DNA of 64,000 bases from a virus, in the IMG/VR virus record IMGVR_UViG_3300008262_000024, positions 28,843 to 92,842 of that record. One strand, given 5' to 3'. Of the stretch, positions 24,301 to 32,275 are shown piece after piece. The notes under the pieces are model-generated. The model ran no database searches, was not told the origin of the DNA, and was given only the letters and a program-made list of their open reading frames with translations. Each line of letters opens with the position of its first letter. The first letter of the stretch is position 1. The translations under genes were made by a program, and so were the position numbers.

Positions 24301-24394
24301 TTTCAGCAGTAGGCTTTTTAGGTTTAGCACCTGTCCTTCTGTTTTGTTCAGCTTTTTTCCTAATGTTTTTCCAGAGTGAGTTTTTTTCTGCCAT
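15350..24394 (-). CDS. Multi-domain cargo protein with three zincin-like modules and a C-terminal lysozyme-like domain
   Basis: A 3014-residue mosaic. HExxH motifs lie at residues 396-400 (HELMH), 819-823 (HENDH) and 1692-1696 (HETAH). Each is followed by an acidic helix that could give the third zinc ligand (GEMYPFLMQMR, DEEIRARLSVWR, EAEAVQNELR). From about 2852 a domain with DYE at 2859-2861, ENYGI and RLVDYKYNTG resembles GH108-type muramidases. A basic HIKESKRGTFTAAA segment with ANFARNAA is a short domain seen in other phages. Linkers of the form AAxGGx recur at least fifteen times between modules. An Ala/Gln-rich helical part precedes the lysozyme-like end. Position in the cargo block suggests ejection into the host, where it could open the cell wall and cut proteins; that is inference. 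Confidence 0.75.
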   Translation of the reverse strand: MAEKNSLWKNIRKKAEQNRRTGAKPKKPTAEMLRQERKIKAKQYSDGGPVNTLEGDLISKIIMNRNRDKDFVQRAYAVGEYPESNMFVQPDVNEFGQKNSHLMAWGEDETGQAYMYPTIMNPGNEAIKVPNQYADYISSIGYKKATGIPYAHGGPTKSLVQPPVLLDDNIIYPTDNPYMPGVNKDILDSEYDSYMRWREGFINNQGMTPEEYYQTYPSRQEYDRQNFDLANFYKGVSLAQGGPTDGKDDPFKSTLNQGVTVAKPAQDWVSSWVQDPEFANRLNKNFPDHASKLSKKIYGNKEAKQRAAESNLKSINKAIPGVISDIYDTKFLYNTNPENNSQLLDLYRASYNDPEYDKFFKKTMSKNPQGFTDEQGRIVITNAANDQYGPESVSVHELMHKTGLYDNETFDRTFKGKFLTPSQDRLDKDFNRGEMYPFLMQMRFDNNFQPGEIITPERLKQIKESGYKNHLFKYYTDDEISKYLNTLASNQTQTPMQYAAQGGYVDGDKDKNKKNKNKTRVYTNPSEFKKAERAYNDSLSLYNVSNNKLKEYKDFGEEFEFEKYEGAPEMIRGDDPLMEYWHGKNGIKPFQIAYDSNHFSKVKGAAVMPIFKKPEIKPILGKPEIELLPSKPYKGEEVGPGIIATPPNVDFGKPNLDNFFEGTYEKYRRSPYEDPMYRVWISGQEQQIVPELEFKKLSDQYLLKDLEAPDPGGNLYDKPKATGGYIYSDGGDKDKSSKTTYDYFKKWYEGRAKNPKFTDVANSRLNLLNSPNQYPKVNILPSNQMTTEGLYTPSKNTIDYSDTDLNNRYYGDINTLITHENDHWLSNKAPQEFLNISSGFPEEFKNNKKWLSGKDALTQDEEIRARLSVWRQLNNIDPTKDYSPKELRSIINKNLDDENLDSNIKDIYELIKGDAEKLKFLNDSFVSNQTKSQDMLYAANGGLLGGDDDPPKRYYKRDSPEYKDYLVRLRLNQFSKLPYYQKEYLLNSDENFYNIFSNVDKLGTISDDEWNNSINVKVPNYYASPLDDGSYPNLTEDPITGAYGSPVTYSYTTEIPEHHYGETSNWSQYRYDDLDNPWNYNNLFKKYKPSKYHNQTSWEAEPLDNAYATTYLPKAPWKKNFTKEIEDDTNLIELQKYYPNLTKEELLDMVTHRRNHPTYITNRKDETNHWIEQITDVETYGIDKEHDINWHLKRGEYYPESIVNDPDQYTYPIPYWDEPAIKLATLDEIPNLQSIPFKGFESKEEPLKLSPIQLKFPSKVLLREMSPSLKKGTIDGVDRGTPELYMDDGQGWRAIDWNQYNMYKDMYPGADTEKGWIKNNQKATGGYMYDGGGPTGGNNKDGNKNNSVTLYRKKFWDPKQNKMINYVGSENNEYYMMPGDEMLQRTLPELEYIEDTGLYNPDIVGPTAPRFIPSETGWIQNPNYQPPASGRAEPTMGPIEAALFAPVAGAIASKTVPAVASTLQLPAVVGGRTIPWLTGNNILGLTGGISGANMLGSDINSGYYSSNAPWDEKLARGLETGLFLSGSPGVIGGLGMGLNTAKTGYRNYFKNNFSVNPNIPINPLQKPSLADKRNFALWQANEDAATFSQSPYNRKKLSLFRTNNEFNLSNQKARFANDPELVEPFNRFRDFENAKEPDPFKQVADNPRLYLEDKSGNISQGKYGIRDIGDKDDIIVIDPHLSPEDTYLTGIHETAHSRTLRDLSTLPTVHERKILDDAWSKGLKNQDGTYVYKNHDAAHYEAEAVQNELRMILNDKDGSRVYYPKDDEDIKNALQYLINQKHPYVQSVNDFDISKIRKSLNKIGFAGTTGVVIGTTMKQNLQPEQQSQGGYMNPYMYYAGVPMQYKRGGVLEDIGKLGLNFIASPFEQISGNNFVNFNYNNKGFANAAAVMEGVAGLGTDVAGSIFLGPAYGMGKGAIQGVTKNLGHSQEYQRGADKWANKTGQIASSAGNLTSGIISGNPQQIVSGAGQVLGTLGSEFGSKELNAAGQLVGIGSRFVNPSQGMPSTTPSVDSSINNFQNPAMYPDQMLNQGLSFAATGGNINNNSLNLQNSMRDKYKNYRTRYSKGGTTLEKYGINLIPKSSGLHHENAYGGVPIGPNAMAEGGEYVLDDSYVVSDEVNGQNTQTDEFGRTMAENLKKRLDKYTLRDLSKYKDNLRRPMDPLVEETIEQIKQRAIKETELARAEAKAKEEQRQAMVNGALQYAAAGGKLNKDITKIVEEEYAAAYGGYINPKKYKGLNMPGYSKGGKLPKEILRARVESHMSPQEADAYVNQYGEGGGIHIKESKRGTFTAAATKHGKSVQEFARQVLANKENYSSAMVKKANFARNAASWKHAHGGPMVSNVAQPFQVAAQNRGGMMMAQGGNMYSNGGPPYDLPGMADMDASEYNNINNYLTNLDTPNVIDAQGNATSILDRQKNTNPNPMNNFLNTIRSYLSARDYLKQRGFRIGNRSTTNNQQPNINPINQPSPFLPEHLRPVEQIPGPYSPSRVSNTSNTSNTSGFIPPMVSANKKAGPESIDLETFEFDKSGNIINNSSAEPITENIDAPVNKNIPSELGQPLTGSTSMLDWGYEGVNLDGDPVSINPNMISQYEEGWRPEGASIPKVNQPNQPNQGLTGLDYASMAAQAAGPLSQLYYGLKGPDDVNYERIKADKIDPYRAIILANKQSRQAQDLAGYNLRQSAPTSGSYMSNMRGLGLQAANQRGAQTAGIQYEADVANTQMQNQVNAQNAQIAMQEQIDRQQEKDAARTNVTEGLSGVGSSTANMIRDYRINQVNKTIANNIGTGNFKLVPDGQGGFKFVPNTEGGTFTPTPYNDPYKQNAPAANTGANTPAANANVPSANVTPADKVNNNEWINQILDYESTKGSAGGTGLENYGIKKEKWSKKYPEMWKDNKIDKDEATEFITKEYLPQVKDYPVDVQKRLVDYKYNTGRNIEDVLLLAAGFTTLNDVQTKATDEKLFKEKEAEIKALMNDPAFVQKIDKAKQDILSDYWKRKGTPDVYKNTSEGRINMWNK

Positions 24395-24396
24395 AA

Positions 24397-27300
24397 TTAT
24401 CTAGGTAGTATTTTACTTCTTAATGAGTATTCAGTCATTACATCATGTAGTCTGAATATTTTATCTCCACCATTAATAGTATGTTTAAATAGTACATCAA
24501 TATATTTATCAGACATTCTTGGTTTTATAGTTAAGTTAGGATTAGTTTCATCTCTTGGGATTTGTAATCTCCAAGATCTAATCTTCTCAGTAAAGTTAGC
24601 AATTCTTTCATTAACTATTTGATAGTCATTAGATATACCATAACTAGTAATAGTTTCATTTAATTGTTGATCTGTTGCTACATCAATAACTTCAGTATTA
24701 ATAATAAAGTTATCAAATGTCTTTACAAAGTCTGAGTTTTCATTAACTCTAAATTTAATATATGATGGGAATGTAGTTTCATAAAAAGTATTTCTTAATC
24801 CTAGATTATGTGTATATACTTCAGATGTTTGTGAAGGATTAATTGACAAAAATCTTTTTCTCATATTAAGATATAATGATGGATAAAAGTCACAGAAAGA
24901 TTCAAAAGAATCTAATAGTTCATTATATGCAATAGTATAAGAAGTTTCAAATGGTCCATCTGGAACAAAGAATGTAAAATAAACTGTATTGTATTCTGAG
25001 TTGTATCCTGATACAATACCACATCTTTGTGGTGTACCTTGCTTAGTAGGTGGTAATAGAATTTTATCTTTAGTTTTTAATTCAGTATTAACAAATGCAG
25101 TTCTAAAGAATCCACTTAAACCATTAACATCAGTAAGTGGTGATACACCTGCACCATCTTTAGACATTGAATATTTAAACAACTTATTAATAAAAGCATC
25201 ATAGTGATATATAGCAGAACCTGTAGCTTTTACAGCAAATGAATGTTTAGCTCCTGTTTCAGTAGATATATAGTCAAATCTTTGAAGTAAAGTACCTGTA
25301 CCTAATTGAGTTTGTGTAGCATCACCTTCATTAGCAAGTACTCTCTCATTAACAGATGCAACACCAAATCCATCATTTTGATAATAGTATAGTTTATCTT
25401 TAAATTGAACTAGTCTATTGATCTCACCATAGTTACCATTAACAGTAAGTGCATTGTTAATTAAGAATGATCTCCAACTATCTATTCTTTCATTATCTAA
25501 CTTAGGTTCTGTACCATATATAGTATGTGGTTCACGAACTACATTAGTTTGATTTAAGCCTTTAGATATAAATAGGTTAGTTGTATTTTGTTGAGATAGT
25601 GCATCATTATAAACATAATAACTTGGAGTTATTGTATAACTACCTTCAACAGTATCTAATCTATTAGATGCATGTTGATTACTTATATTTAATTCTGTAT
25701 TAAATGATGATTCACAAGGAAAAAATAAACCTAATCCAAATGGAGGATTACTTCCTGGATTTGGACTTATATCCCATCCACTACCTTCTTTATAATTTAT
25801 ATTACTTCTTTGCCAATCAAAATAATTAACATAAGTATCTCCACCAAATACACCATTAGTTACTAATCCACTAGGATAATTATCTTCTGATGTATTTTTA
25901 TCCCAAGGTTGAAAGTGATTAGTAAGTATATAATCATTACCATATCTATCAGATCTTAACCATCCACCATATTGACTTGTTAAATATCTTTCATATGAAG
26001 TTAAATATAATGGTAATTTTAAAGTATTACTATTATATGCTCTAGAAGTATCAGGTCCAGGTTGAATAAATGTCATTAATTCACAAGCATTACCCCATTC
26101 CATATATTCATTATTTTCAGCTTCATTCATGTTAGAAGAAGCCATATTTATAAATGGAAAATCTAAACCTGTAATACTATTAACAGGTAAAGAGCCTCCA
26201 CCTGTTGGATAATTAACATATGTTCTACCTGCTATTTCAAATTTATTTTTAGATGTAGCTGTATAATCTGAAGTTGTACCTGTACTATCTGGTACTAAAG
26301 GATTAGTTGTTTCAAGTCCATAAGTATAATTAAAATCAGCAGATGCTATATAATATAATACTGTATTTGAAGGCCATGTTGCAGAATTAAATATTTTTTG
26401 AGAATAATATGATAATTGACTAAAATCATTAGTCCTACCTATCATTCTCATATAATCATTTGATATAAAAAAACCTGATTTTCTATTTAAAAAATTAGGT
26501 GAATAAAAAGTTTGTATTCTAGCTCTTGTTCTCCAATTAGGATTACCTTGTATTGTTGAATCAAATAACCATCTATCATTTGTAGGAAGTATATCACCAC
26601 TTCTTTCATAAGGTACTATATTATATTTACCTACTGAATCTGGAGCAAATTCTACATATACAGTTGGTAATAAAACACCTGTACCTAATCTAGTACTATT
26701 ATTAATATCTCTTCTAACTCTTACATAAGACCATCCAGATATTTGATCTTTAATAGCTTGAAACTGTGGTTTACTAATGTCTAATGTAAATTTAATACCT
26801 ATTTGTTTTGTATATAAGTCACCACTTACTTGAGAATAACCTGCAGGAAAAACTATTGCTGAAGTACTGTTTACAGTAGAACCACCAGGAAGAGCTTCAA
26901 TTATTAAACCAACAGCACCTAAACCTGCAGGAAATGAAAAATAAACTTGAGTTGAATTATAAACTGATGCAGTTATATCTAAAGCATTAGGTAAAAATGA
27001 AGTATTAAATGTATCAACATAATCTGTTATATCAGACACGCTACCACTAAATAATAAAGTATTATTAAATATAGTTTGACTAAGTGAATCAGAGTAATAT
27101 GAAGGGTCTATTGTTAGAATTGCAAAATCTCTATTACCTGCATTATTATCAGTTAAACCAAAATCTCCATTACTGTCATATGCAAATGGAAACTTAATAT
27201 CACCTATCCAATTAACATAAGATGGATAACCATATATATCATAGAATACAATACCAAATCTATACACTTCACCTCTAGAATATCCTGTAAATAAAGATTC

Positions 27301-29172
27301 TACATAAGGATTTTTCATAGAATCTAATGATGTATTGTTAGATAAATAATAAGTATATGTATCTGTGAATGGTTGTGTAAAATCATTAACACCATCCATA
27401 GCAGGTCTTATATAAGGTGTTGTATTTGGTAAACCTGCAAGTTTAGCTAATTTAGTATCAACAATAAATTCATAACTTATATTTAAACCTTCACCACCTA
27501 ATGTTATACCATCAGATTTATATTTGTATTGAGAATTAGCTCCCCAGTTACCAGCAGATAATGGATTTACAGATATATCAGGATTCTCATCATTAAATGG
27601 ATTTATAACATCAAAATTATCAGGTATTAATGAATAGTCAATAGGACCTGATATATTACCTTCAATAGATATTGTATTACTATTAGCATTTATTAAAACT
27701 GATGGAGTTGATATAGTATCACTTGCATTATATAGTTTAGATATTCTTGAAGAATTAAATCTATAAGCTCTTGCATCAAATGCAGGATCAAAGTATTTAG
27801 TAATTGCATTAGCTGCAAACAATCTATTTCTTACAACATCAAGAGTTTTAAATATTTCTGGTGGTCTATTAAGATTAGCAATCTCTGTAGAATCTACAGG
27901 AATGTCATTCTCATTACCATTGTGAACTATACTTATAAATCCATCATCAGGAATAAATCTTTCATCAAAAAAGAATGCTTCTGGAAAATCTGCAATCTGA
28001 TATACTATATAACCTATTCTAATAATATCATAGTTAGTATCTAAATTAGTTAATTGAATCTTAACTGACTTTTGTGAATTAACTCCTGGTTTACTACCTG
28101 TAACTACATATTTAGAAATATCACCTGAAAATAATGATATTAAACTACTTACAGGTGAGTATGTAGATTTGGCACCTTGATTAGAATATAGTTGATAGAA
28201 GTATTGATATTTACCTGCAGGTAATGTACCACCATCTATTATTTGTTCAATAATAGGTTTTTGTGGTAAGTGTAATGGTATATAAGAAAATAATTCTTCA
28301 GGTGTTGCCCATATTTGAGGGTCTTGTATATTACAAGTTCTTAAGTTATTATACCAATCTGTCCATACTACTCTTGTAATTTCAGTACTTTCAAATCTAC
28401 ATTTTAAATGTTCACTAATAGTATAGTTTCTAGATAGATTTAATCTACCTGCATATTTTAATGTGGTTAATGGTTTTAAAAACAAACCATCTAGTTGTGA
28501 AGTAATTATATTACCAGTAGCATTATTATAAGTTACATCCCATAAAAACCCTTCAGTATCTAAAGGATCTACTGAAGATTCTCCTCCACTACAACTTATA
28601 AGTACTACATTATCATTATATACACCCCATCCTAATATAGTATGGCCAGTAATTTTATCTGTTCTTTGTATATATTCTATATTACTTGTAGTAACAGTTA
28701 TACTAGAATTAATAATATCTGATTGTGGTTTAAAATCATATAGTACTACATTATTAGAATTAAAATAAAACTTTAAATTTTCTTTACCAGAAAATATAAA
28801 TGTAGGATCTGCAAGTATATTATTTAATTCAATACTTATAAACTCATATGATTTATCTTGTATGTTATTTATAGTAAAGAAATTTTGTTCAACATAAGAA
28901 AAACCTGTTGAAGGATCAAACACTGTTCTTTGTATAAATATAAATGCTGTACCTGAGTAATTATTAATCTTGGTAAATGAATGTGTAGCTTCAATTGGAG
29001 GTAACTTAAAGTCAAACTTATTACCTCTAATGTTTTCTATAGCAAATGTTGATGAACCCTCATCAGTAATTACCCTGATGTTTTTAGCATCAAGGTAACT
29101 ATCTGGTTGAGTTTTAAGTTTTGAAAAGTCTGAATTTAATCCTTTAATCCAAGTGTTCTTACTTACTGGCAT
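24397..29172 (-). CDS. Large tail stabilisation / muzzle protein (P22 gp10-like)
   Basis: A 1591-residue protein opening with MPVSKNTWIKGLNSDFSK and LDAKNIRV, the N terminus typical of the crAss-like homologue of the P22 gp10 tail stabilisation protein. That homologue forms the far end (muzzle) of the short tail. The body is rich in beta-strand, Asn, Thr and Tyr, with no signal peptide or membrane segment, as expected for an extended beta-propeller structural protein. It is directly downstream of the ring protein gene at 29184-30122 (11-base gap) and upstream of the cargo genes, matching conserved crAss-like order of ring, muzzle and cargo. Confidence 0.75.
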   Translation of the reverse strand: MPVSKNTWIKGLNSDFSKLKTQPDSYLDAKNIRVITDEGSSTFAIENIRGNKFDFKLPPIEATHSFTKINNYSGTAFIFIQRTVFDPSTGFSYVEQNFFTINNIQDKSYEFISIELNNILADPTFIFSGKENLKFYFNSNNVVLYDFKPQSDIINSSITVTTSNIEYIQRTDKITGHTILGWGVYNDNVVLISCSGGESSVDPLDTEGFLWDVTYNNATGNIITSQLDGLFLKPLTTLKYAGRLNLSRNYTISEHLKCRFESTEITRVVWTDWYNNLRTCNIQDPQIWATPEELFSYIPLHLPQKPIIEQIIDGGTLPAGKYQYFYQLYSNQGAKSTYSPVSSLISLFSGDISKYVVTGSKPGVNSQKSVKIQLTNLDTNYDIIRIGYIVYQIADFPEAFFFDERFIPDDGFISIVHNGNENDIPVDSTEIANLNRPPEIFKTLDVVRNRLFAANAITKYFDPAFDARAYRFNSSRISKLYNASDTISTPSVLINANSNTISIEGNISGPIDYSLIPDNFDVINPFNDENPDISVNPLSAGNWGANSQYKYKSDGITLGGEGLNISYEFIVDTKLAKLAGLPNTTPYIRPAMDGVNDFTQPFTDTYTYYLSNNTSLDSMKNPYVESLFTGYSRGEVYRFGIVFYDIYGYPSYVNWIGDIKFPFAYDSNGDFGLTDNNAGNRDFAILTIDPSYYSDSLSQTIFNNTLLFSGSVSDITDYVDTFNTSFLPNALDITASVYNSTQVYFSFPAGLGAVGLIIEALPGGSTVNSTSAIVFPAGYSQVSGDLYTKQIGIKFTLDISKPQFQAIKDQISGWSYVRVRRDINNSTRLGTGVLLPTVYVEFAPDSVGKYNIVPYERSGDILPTNDRWLFDSTIQGNPNWRTRARIQTFYSPNFLNRKSGFFISNDYMRMIGRTNDFSQLSYYSQKIFNSATWPSNTVLYYIASADFNYTYGLETTNPLVPDSTGTTSDYTATSKNKFEIAGRTYVNYPTGGGSLPVNSITGLDFPFINMASSNMNEAENNEYMEWGNACELMTFIQPGPDTSRAYNSNTLKLPLYLTSYERYLTSQYGGWLRSDRYGNDYILTNHFQPWDKNTSEDNYPSGLVTNGVFGGDTYVNYFDWQRSNINYKEGSGWDISPNPGSNPPFGLGLFFPCESSFNTELNISNQHASNRLDTVEGSYTITPSYYVYNDALSQQNTTNLFISKGLNQTNVVREPHTIYGTEPKLDNERIDSWRSFLINNALTVNGNYGEINRLVQFKDKLYYYQNDGFGVASVNERVLANEGDATQTQLGTGTLLQRFDYISTETGAKHSFAVKATGSAIYHYDAFINKLFKYSMSKDGAGVSPLTDVNGLSGFFRTAFVNTELKTKDKILLPPTKQGTPQRCGIVSGYNSEYNTVYFTFFVPDGPFETSYTIAYNELLDSFESFCDFYPSLYLNMRKRFLSINPSQTSEVYTHNLGLRNTFYETTFPSYIKFRVNENSDFVKTFDNFIINTEVIDVATDQQLNETITSYGISNDYQIVNERIANFTEKIRSWRLQIPRDETNPNLTIKPRMSDKYIDVLFKHTINGGDKIFRLHDVMTEYSLRSKILPR

Positions 29173-29183
29173 ATGTCTTCAAA

Positions 29184-30122
29184 TTAAAAATATCTATATG
29201 GGTGATTAAACATTTTTTCAGGTAACTGCATGTTTCTAAACATGTTGTTATGATTGTTATATTGAGGAATAAGTTTAAGCCACTGATTCTTGAATGATTC
29301 CATTTCATCAATAGAAGGTGTCTTAGTTTTATTAACTGCTTGAGCAACTTTCCAATCTCTTTCTCTCTCAATCATTTGGAATACTTTATCAGTAATATTA
29401 CCTTGTATAAATTGTTTAAATGCAATCTTGTAAGCAATCTCATATTGTACAGCTTGTCTCCACCACTCATCAGCAGGTATCATAGGAAATCCTTCTTCAT
29501 CAGTAGGAATTGCCAAGTATGACATTAACACTCTACCATTAGTAAAATTGGTAAATATATGATTACCACTTACTGTATAAGTATGATTAGACTTACAATA
29601 AAAGTCATAATCTGAACAATGTTGTTTAGTATGAAAAGTATCAGTAGCCCATCTCATAGGCTCTAATCTGTAATTAGGTTTAGCTAAAGAACCACCTGCA
29701 GATCTAATAATAGGTTTACCTGGATCACATCCTTCTGGTGTACACTCATCACAAGTAGTAAATGAATTACATCCACATAGTTTAAACTTTCTGTTAACTA
29801 TATCAATAGCAGATACTTCAACATATTCTGTACCTCTATCTAATGTAGATATTACCATTGATGTACAACCATCATTACCTGCCTCTACCATTCTAGCAGT
29901 TTGTACAATAGATTCTAAATCACAAGGCAATACACCTCTGGATTCTTCAATAGTTATTTCCTCAACCTTGTTTTGAAGACTAAGAGGAACTTTTAATAAA
30001 GCTAAAATACTACCTGCCCATTCAGCTGCTTCAGTAAATGATAGGCTGTAATTAAAGCCAAAATCCATGTAGACTCTTTCTACTATGGTTTTAAGACTAA
30101 CATGTTTTCCAGAGATTGCCAT
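29184..30122 (-). CDS. Tail ring protein (T7 gp11 / P22 gp4-like)
   Basis: A 312-residue protein with a helical N-terminal part, a Cys-rich insert (CGCNSFTTCDECTPEGC, about residues 112-128), and a long segment with NGRVLMSYLAIPTDEEGFPMI followed by an EWWRQAVQYEIAYKIA helix. This last segment is the hallmark of the tail-tube and ring proteins of short-tailed phages and their crAss-like relatives. These stack below the portal and join it to the tail. The gene directly precedes the large muzzle gene. The eight or so cysteines are unusual for this family and could bind metal. Confidence 0.7.
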   Translation of the reverse strand: MAISGKHVSLKTIVERVYMDFGFNYSLSFTEAAEWAGSILALLKVPLSLQNKVEEITIEESRGVLPCDLESIVQTARMVEAGNDGCTSMVISTLDRGTEYVEVSAIDIVNRKFKLCGCNSFTTCDECTPEGCDPGKPIIRSAGGSLAKPNYRLEPMRWATDTFHTKQHCSDYDFYCKSNHTYTVSGNHIFTNFTNGRVLMSYLAIPTDEEGFPMIPADEWWRQAVQYEIAYKIAFKQFIQGNITDKVFQMIERERDWKVAQAVNKTKTPSIDEMESFKNQWLKLIPQYNNHNNMFRNMQLPEKMFNHPYRYF

Positions 30123-30130
30123 AATTTATA

Positions 30131-30409
30131 TTAGAATGAAAGATTTTCTAAACCATCAAGAATCTTATCTTCATAAGACTCCTCTTCAGTTTTAGGTTGT
30201 TGACCTTCTAATGGATTTTTCTTAGAGATGTATTTCTTACATTCACTAACATATTTTTCATCTTCACCAGATGAACCATATTTTTCCATTGTAATTACAA
30301 AACCATTTTCTACTTGTTCAACACAAACTCTTTTTGTAATACCATTAGAAGTTTCAGATTTCTCCCAACGATTATGTTTTTTATCCATTGTTGTAGCTAT
30401 TAAATGCAT
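30131..30409 (-). CDS. Small conserved structural-block protein, 92 aa
   Basis: Unrecognised. It is hydrophilic, with a predicted beta hairpin (ITKRVCVEQVENGFVITM) and an acidic C terminus. It lies between two genes of the tail-assembly block (gaps of 8 and 2 bases). An alternative start at the second methionine (MDKKHNRW) would remove seven residues; I keep the first, which begins 2 bases after the upstream stop. A small virion or assembly protein is a guess from context. Confidence 0.5.
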   Translation of the reverse strand: MHLIATTMDKKHNRWEKSETSNGITKRVCVEQVENGFVITMEKYGSSGEDEKYVSECKKYISKKNPLEGQQPKTEEESYEDKILDGLENLSF

Positions 30410-30411
30410 TG

Positions 30412-30936
30412 TTAATATTCTTTATAATCTGTTTTATAAGGATCACTCTTTAAATGATTAGCAAGTTCTCTGCACCATTTTCTTGTAGGTATAAACATTA
30501 CTAATGATTTACCTTTATATTGTGCATCATTCTTGATATATTTAAATTTCATCCTGTATTTGTTTTTACAATATATTTTAGGTTTGTTAGTTATAGTCTT
30601 TAATTCTTCAGCAGATATATCACCATATACTTTCTTCCAGTATTCTTTAGTTGCCTTCCAATCTACCTTATAACAGATTCTGTTTACAGTACCATCTTTA
30701 CTGTAAACAATTTTCTGTTTTTTCTTCTGTATTTCTAATGTTCCAAACTTATGTGGAAACTTAAGACTATATCCATTCTTAATAACCATATCCATTAGTT
30801 CATCAAAAACCTGAGTGAATACAGTATTATATTTTTCTTTGCTAATATTAGATGATGTAGAATTCTTATAATGGTTATATATATCATCATAACCAATATT
30901 TATATCAAACTTATTTTTAGAATCTTTTCTTGTCAT
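30412..30936 (-). CDS. Possible HU/IHF-like protein, 174 aa
   Basis: The first 75 residues have two helices (YDDIYNHYKN and YNTVFTQVFDELMDMV), followed by the strand pair YSLKFPHKFGTLEIQKKK. This matches the helix-helix-beta core of HU/IHF histone-like proteins, whose signature is FGxFxV before the DNA-binding arms. The C-terminal 100 residues are Lys/Tyr-rich and unlike classic HU. crAss-like genomes commonly carry two IHF-like genes, one within the tail block. If the call is right it may bind packaged DNA. It overlaps the ring-like gene upstream by 4 bases. Confidence 0.45.
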   Translation of the reverse strand: MTRKDSKNKFDINIGYDDIYNHYKNSTSSNISKEKYNTVFTQVFDELMDMVIKNGYSLKFPHKFGTLEIQKKKQKIVYSKDGTVNRICYKVDWKATKEYWKKVYGDISAEELKTITNKPKIYCKNKYRMKFKYIKNDAQYKGKSLVMFIPTRKWCRELANHLKSDPYKTDYKEY

Positions 30937-31685
30937 TCTTGTTGTCTATTGCTACCAGGATCAGTACCAGCTTGTGTAAAATTAGCTGCTACTGTTGGTA
31001 TAGCATCATCTTTAGCATTGTTATTTTCATCTCTATAAAGAGTTCTCTTAGTTCTCAATTCATTAAGAACAGCAGGTTTAACAAGTGTTTGCCACATCCA
31101 TGCATTAATAGGATAACGAGAATCCCAAGTAAAACATGGTTTACCATCACAAGTTTGATAAGTACCTGCTTCTGTAGGGTCTTCAAATACTCCTTGAATA
31201 TTTAAAGTTTCAATAAGTTTGTTGTGATTACCTTTATTATAAACAATATATAGATAATTATTTTTAATAAATGCACCTAATGATTTGGTATTATACCTAC
31301 CATTGCCATAATAAATAGCATGATCATAATCCATAAAATAAATAGGGATAGACATGAAATCGACAGGAGCAATTCTTGTAATAATTTTTTCATGGTTTAA
31401 TTCTATTGCATTAGGTATTTTAGTTGATGATCTAAGTATTTTACAATCTATAAATACATCACAACAGTTATCAGATTGTCTATTAACTAATGACATAGGT
31501 ACACAACCTAAATCTTGTATAATATTATCATCAATACTTCTGTTCTTATTATGTTCTTTTCTTATCCAATTAGCTCTCTCTTGATTAATTAAATCTTTAA
31601 TTAAACGTTTATCTAATGAAGTATCATCAGATGAAATCTGAAGGTCTTCATATATCTGATAAATCATTTGGTTTAGAGTTATCAT
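30933..31685 (-). CDS. Probable tail ring / connector protein, 250 aa
   Basis: The N terminus (MITLNQMIYQIYEDLQISSDDTS) and a following RLIKDLINQERANWIRKE helix resemble the helical start of crAss-like ring proteins. The middle is beta-rich, with an NYLYIVYNKG strand. The C-terminal WMWQTLVKPAVLNELRTKRT helix recalls the family's terminal helix. It sits in the ring-HU-ring gene run ahead of the muzzle gene. I infer a place in the portal-tail stack; which ring it forms cannot be told. Confidence 0.55.
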   Translation of the reverse strand: MITLNQMIYQIYEDLQISSDDTSLDKRLIKDLINQERANWIRKEHNKNRSIDDNIIQDLGCVPMSLVNRQSDNCCDVFIDCKILRSSTKIPNAIELNHEKIITRIAPVDFMSIPIYFMDYDHAIYYGNGRYNTKSLGAFIKNNYLYIVYNKGNHNKLIETLNIQGVFEDPTEAGTYQTCDGKPCFTWDSRYPINAWMWQTLVKPAVLNELRTKRTLYRDENNNAKDDAIPTVAANFTQAGTDPGSNRQQE

Positions 31686-31687
31686 AA

Positions 31688-32275
31688 TTATCTATTTAAT
31701 TGGTATGAAAAACCTACTACTACTGTCCTAGATAGTGGTAGATAGTTCAGCTGGTAAAGATAACCTTTTTTGTGATAAAAAGATATACCCATACCTGCAT
31801 CAAAACCATATGCTGTTGGACTAGCTAATATTAAACCACCCATTGCTAATACATTCTTATTAACCTTAACTATATTAGTTACAGTATTAGTTATTGTATC
31901 TACTTGAGTAATGGTTCTATATATTTCTTTAGGTACCTTAAGTTTGTATTTAAAATCAGAGCTTACTAATACACCATCTACTTTACTAATAAATATAGCA
32001 TCTAAACTACTGTCACTATGCTCTTGAGTATATACACTTAATACAGTATCTTGAGGATCAGGAGTTGGTTTAGGTACTTTTAAAGTAACATACTTTGTAA
32101 TAGTATCCACTTTAACCTTAGTAATAGTATCTCTGTGAGTTTTAATAACTGTTTTAGTTACTTCCCAAGGTTCTTTAGGACATGCATTGTGACATTGTTG
32201 TAATAAGAATAACATAACTAATAATACAATTATTGTTATTCTTTCAATAGTAAACCAAGATTTATTTTTACTCAT
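31688..32275 (-). CDS. Membrane-anchored spanin-like protein
   Basis: Residues 9-26 (about ITIIVLLVMLFLLQQC) form a single N-terminal membrane helix. The DTITKVKVDTITKYV repeats that follow are typical of Bacteroidota-phage lysis-cassette proteins. The C-terminal third (GMGISFYHKKGYLYQLNYLPLSRTVVVGFSYQL) alternates like outer-membrane beta strands. Inner anchor, periplasmic stalk and outer-membrane-like end suit a spanin that joins the two membranes at lysis. It overlaps the M15 peptidase gene by ATGA, which supports a lysis role. No spanin signature is decisive, so the call is tentative. Confidence 0.45.
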   Translation of the reverse strand: MSKNKSWFTIERITIIVLLVMLFLLQQCHNACPKEPWEVTKTVIKTHRDTITKVKVDTITKYVTLKVPKPTPDPQDTVLSVYTQEHSDSSLDAIFISKVDGVLVSSDFKYKLKVPKEIYRTITQVDTITNTVTNIVKVNKNVLAMGGLILASPTAYGFDAGMGISFYHKKGYLYQLNYLPLSRTVVVGFSYQLNR

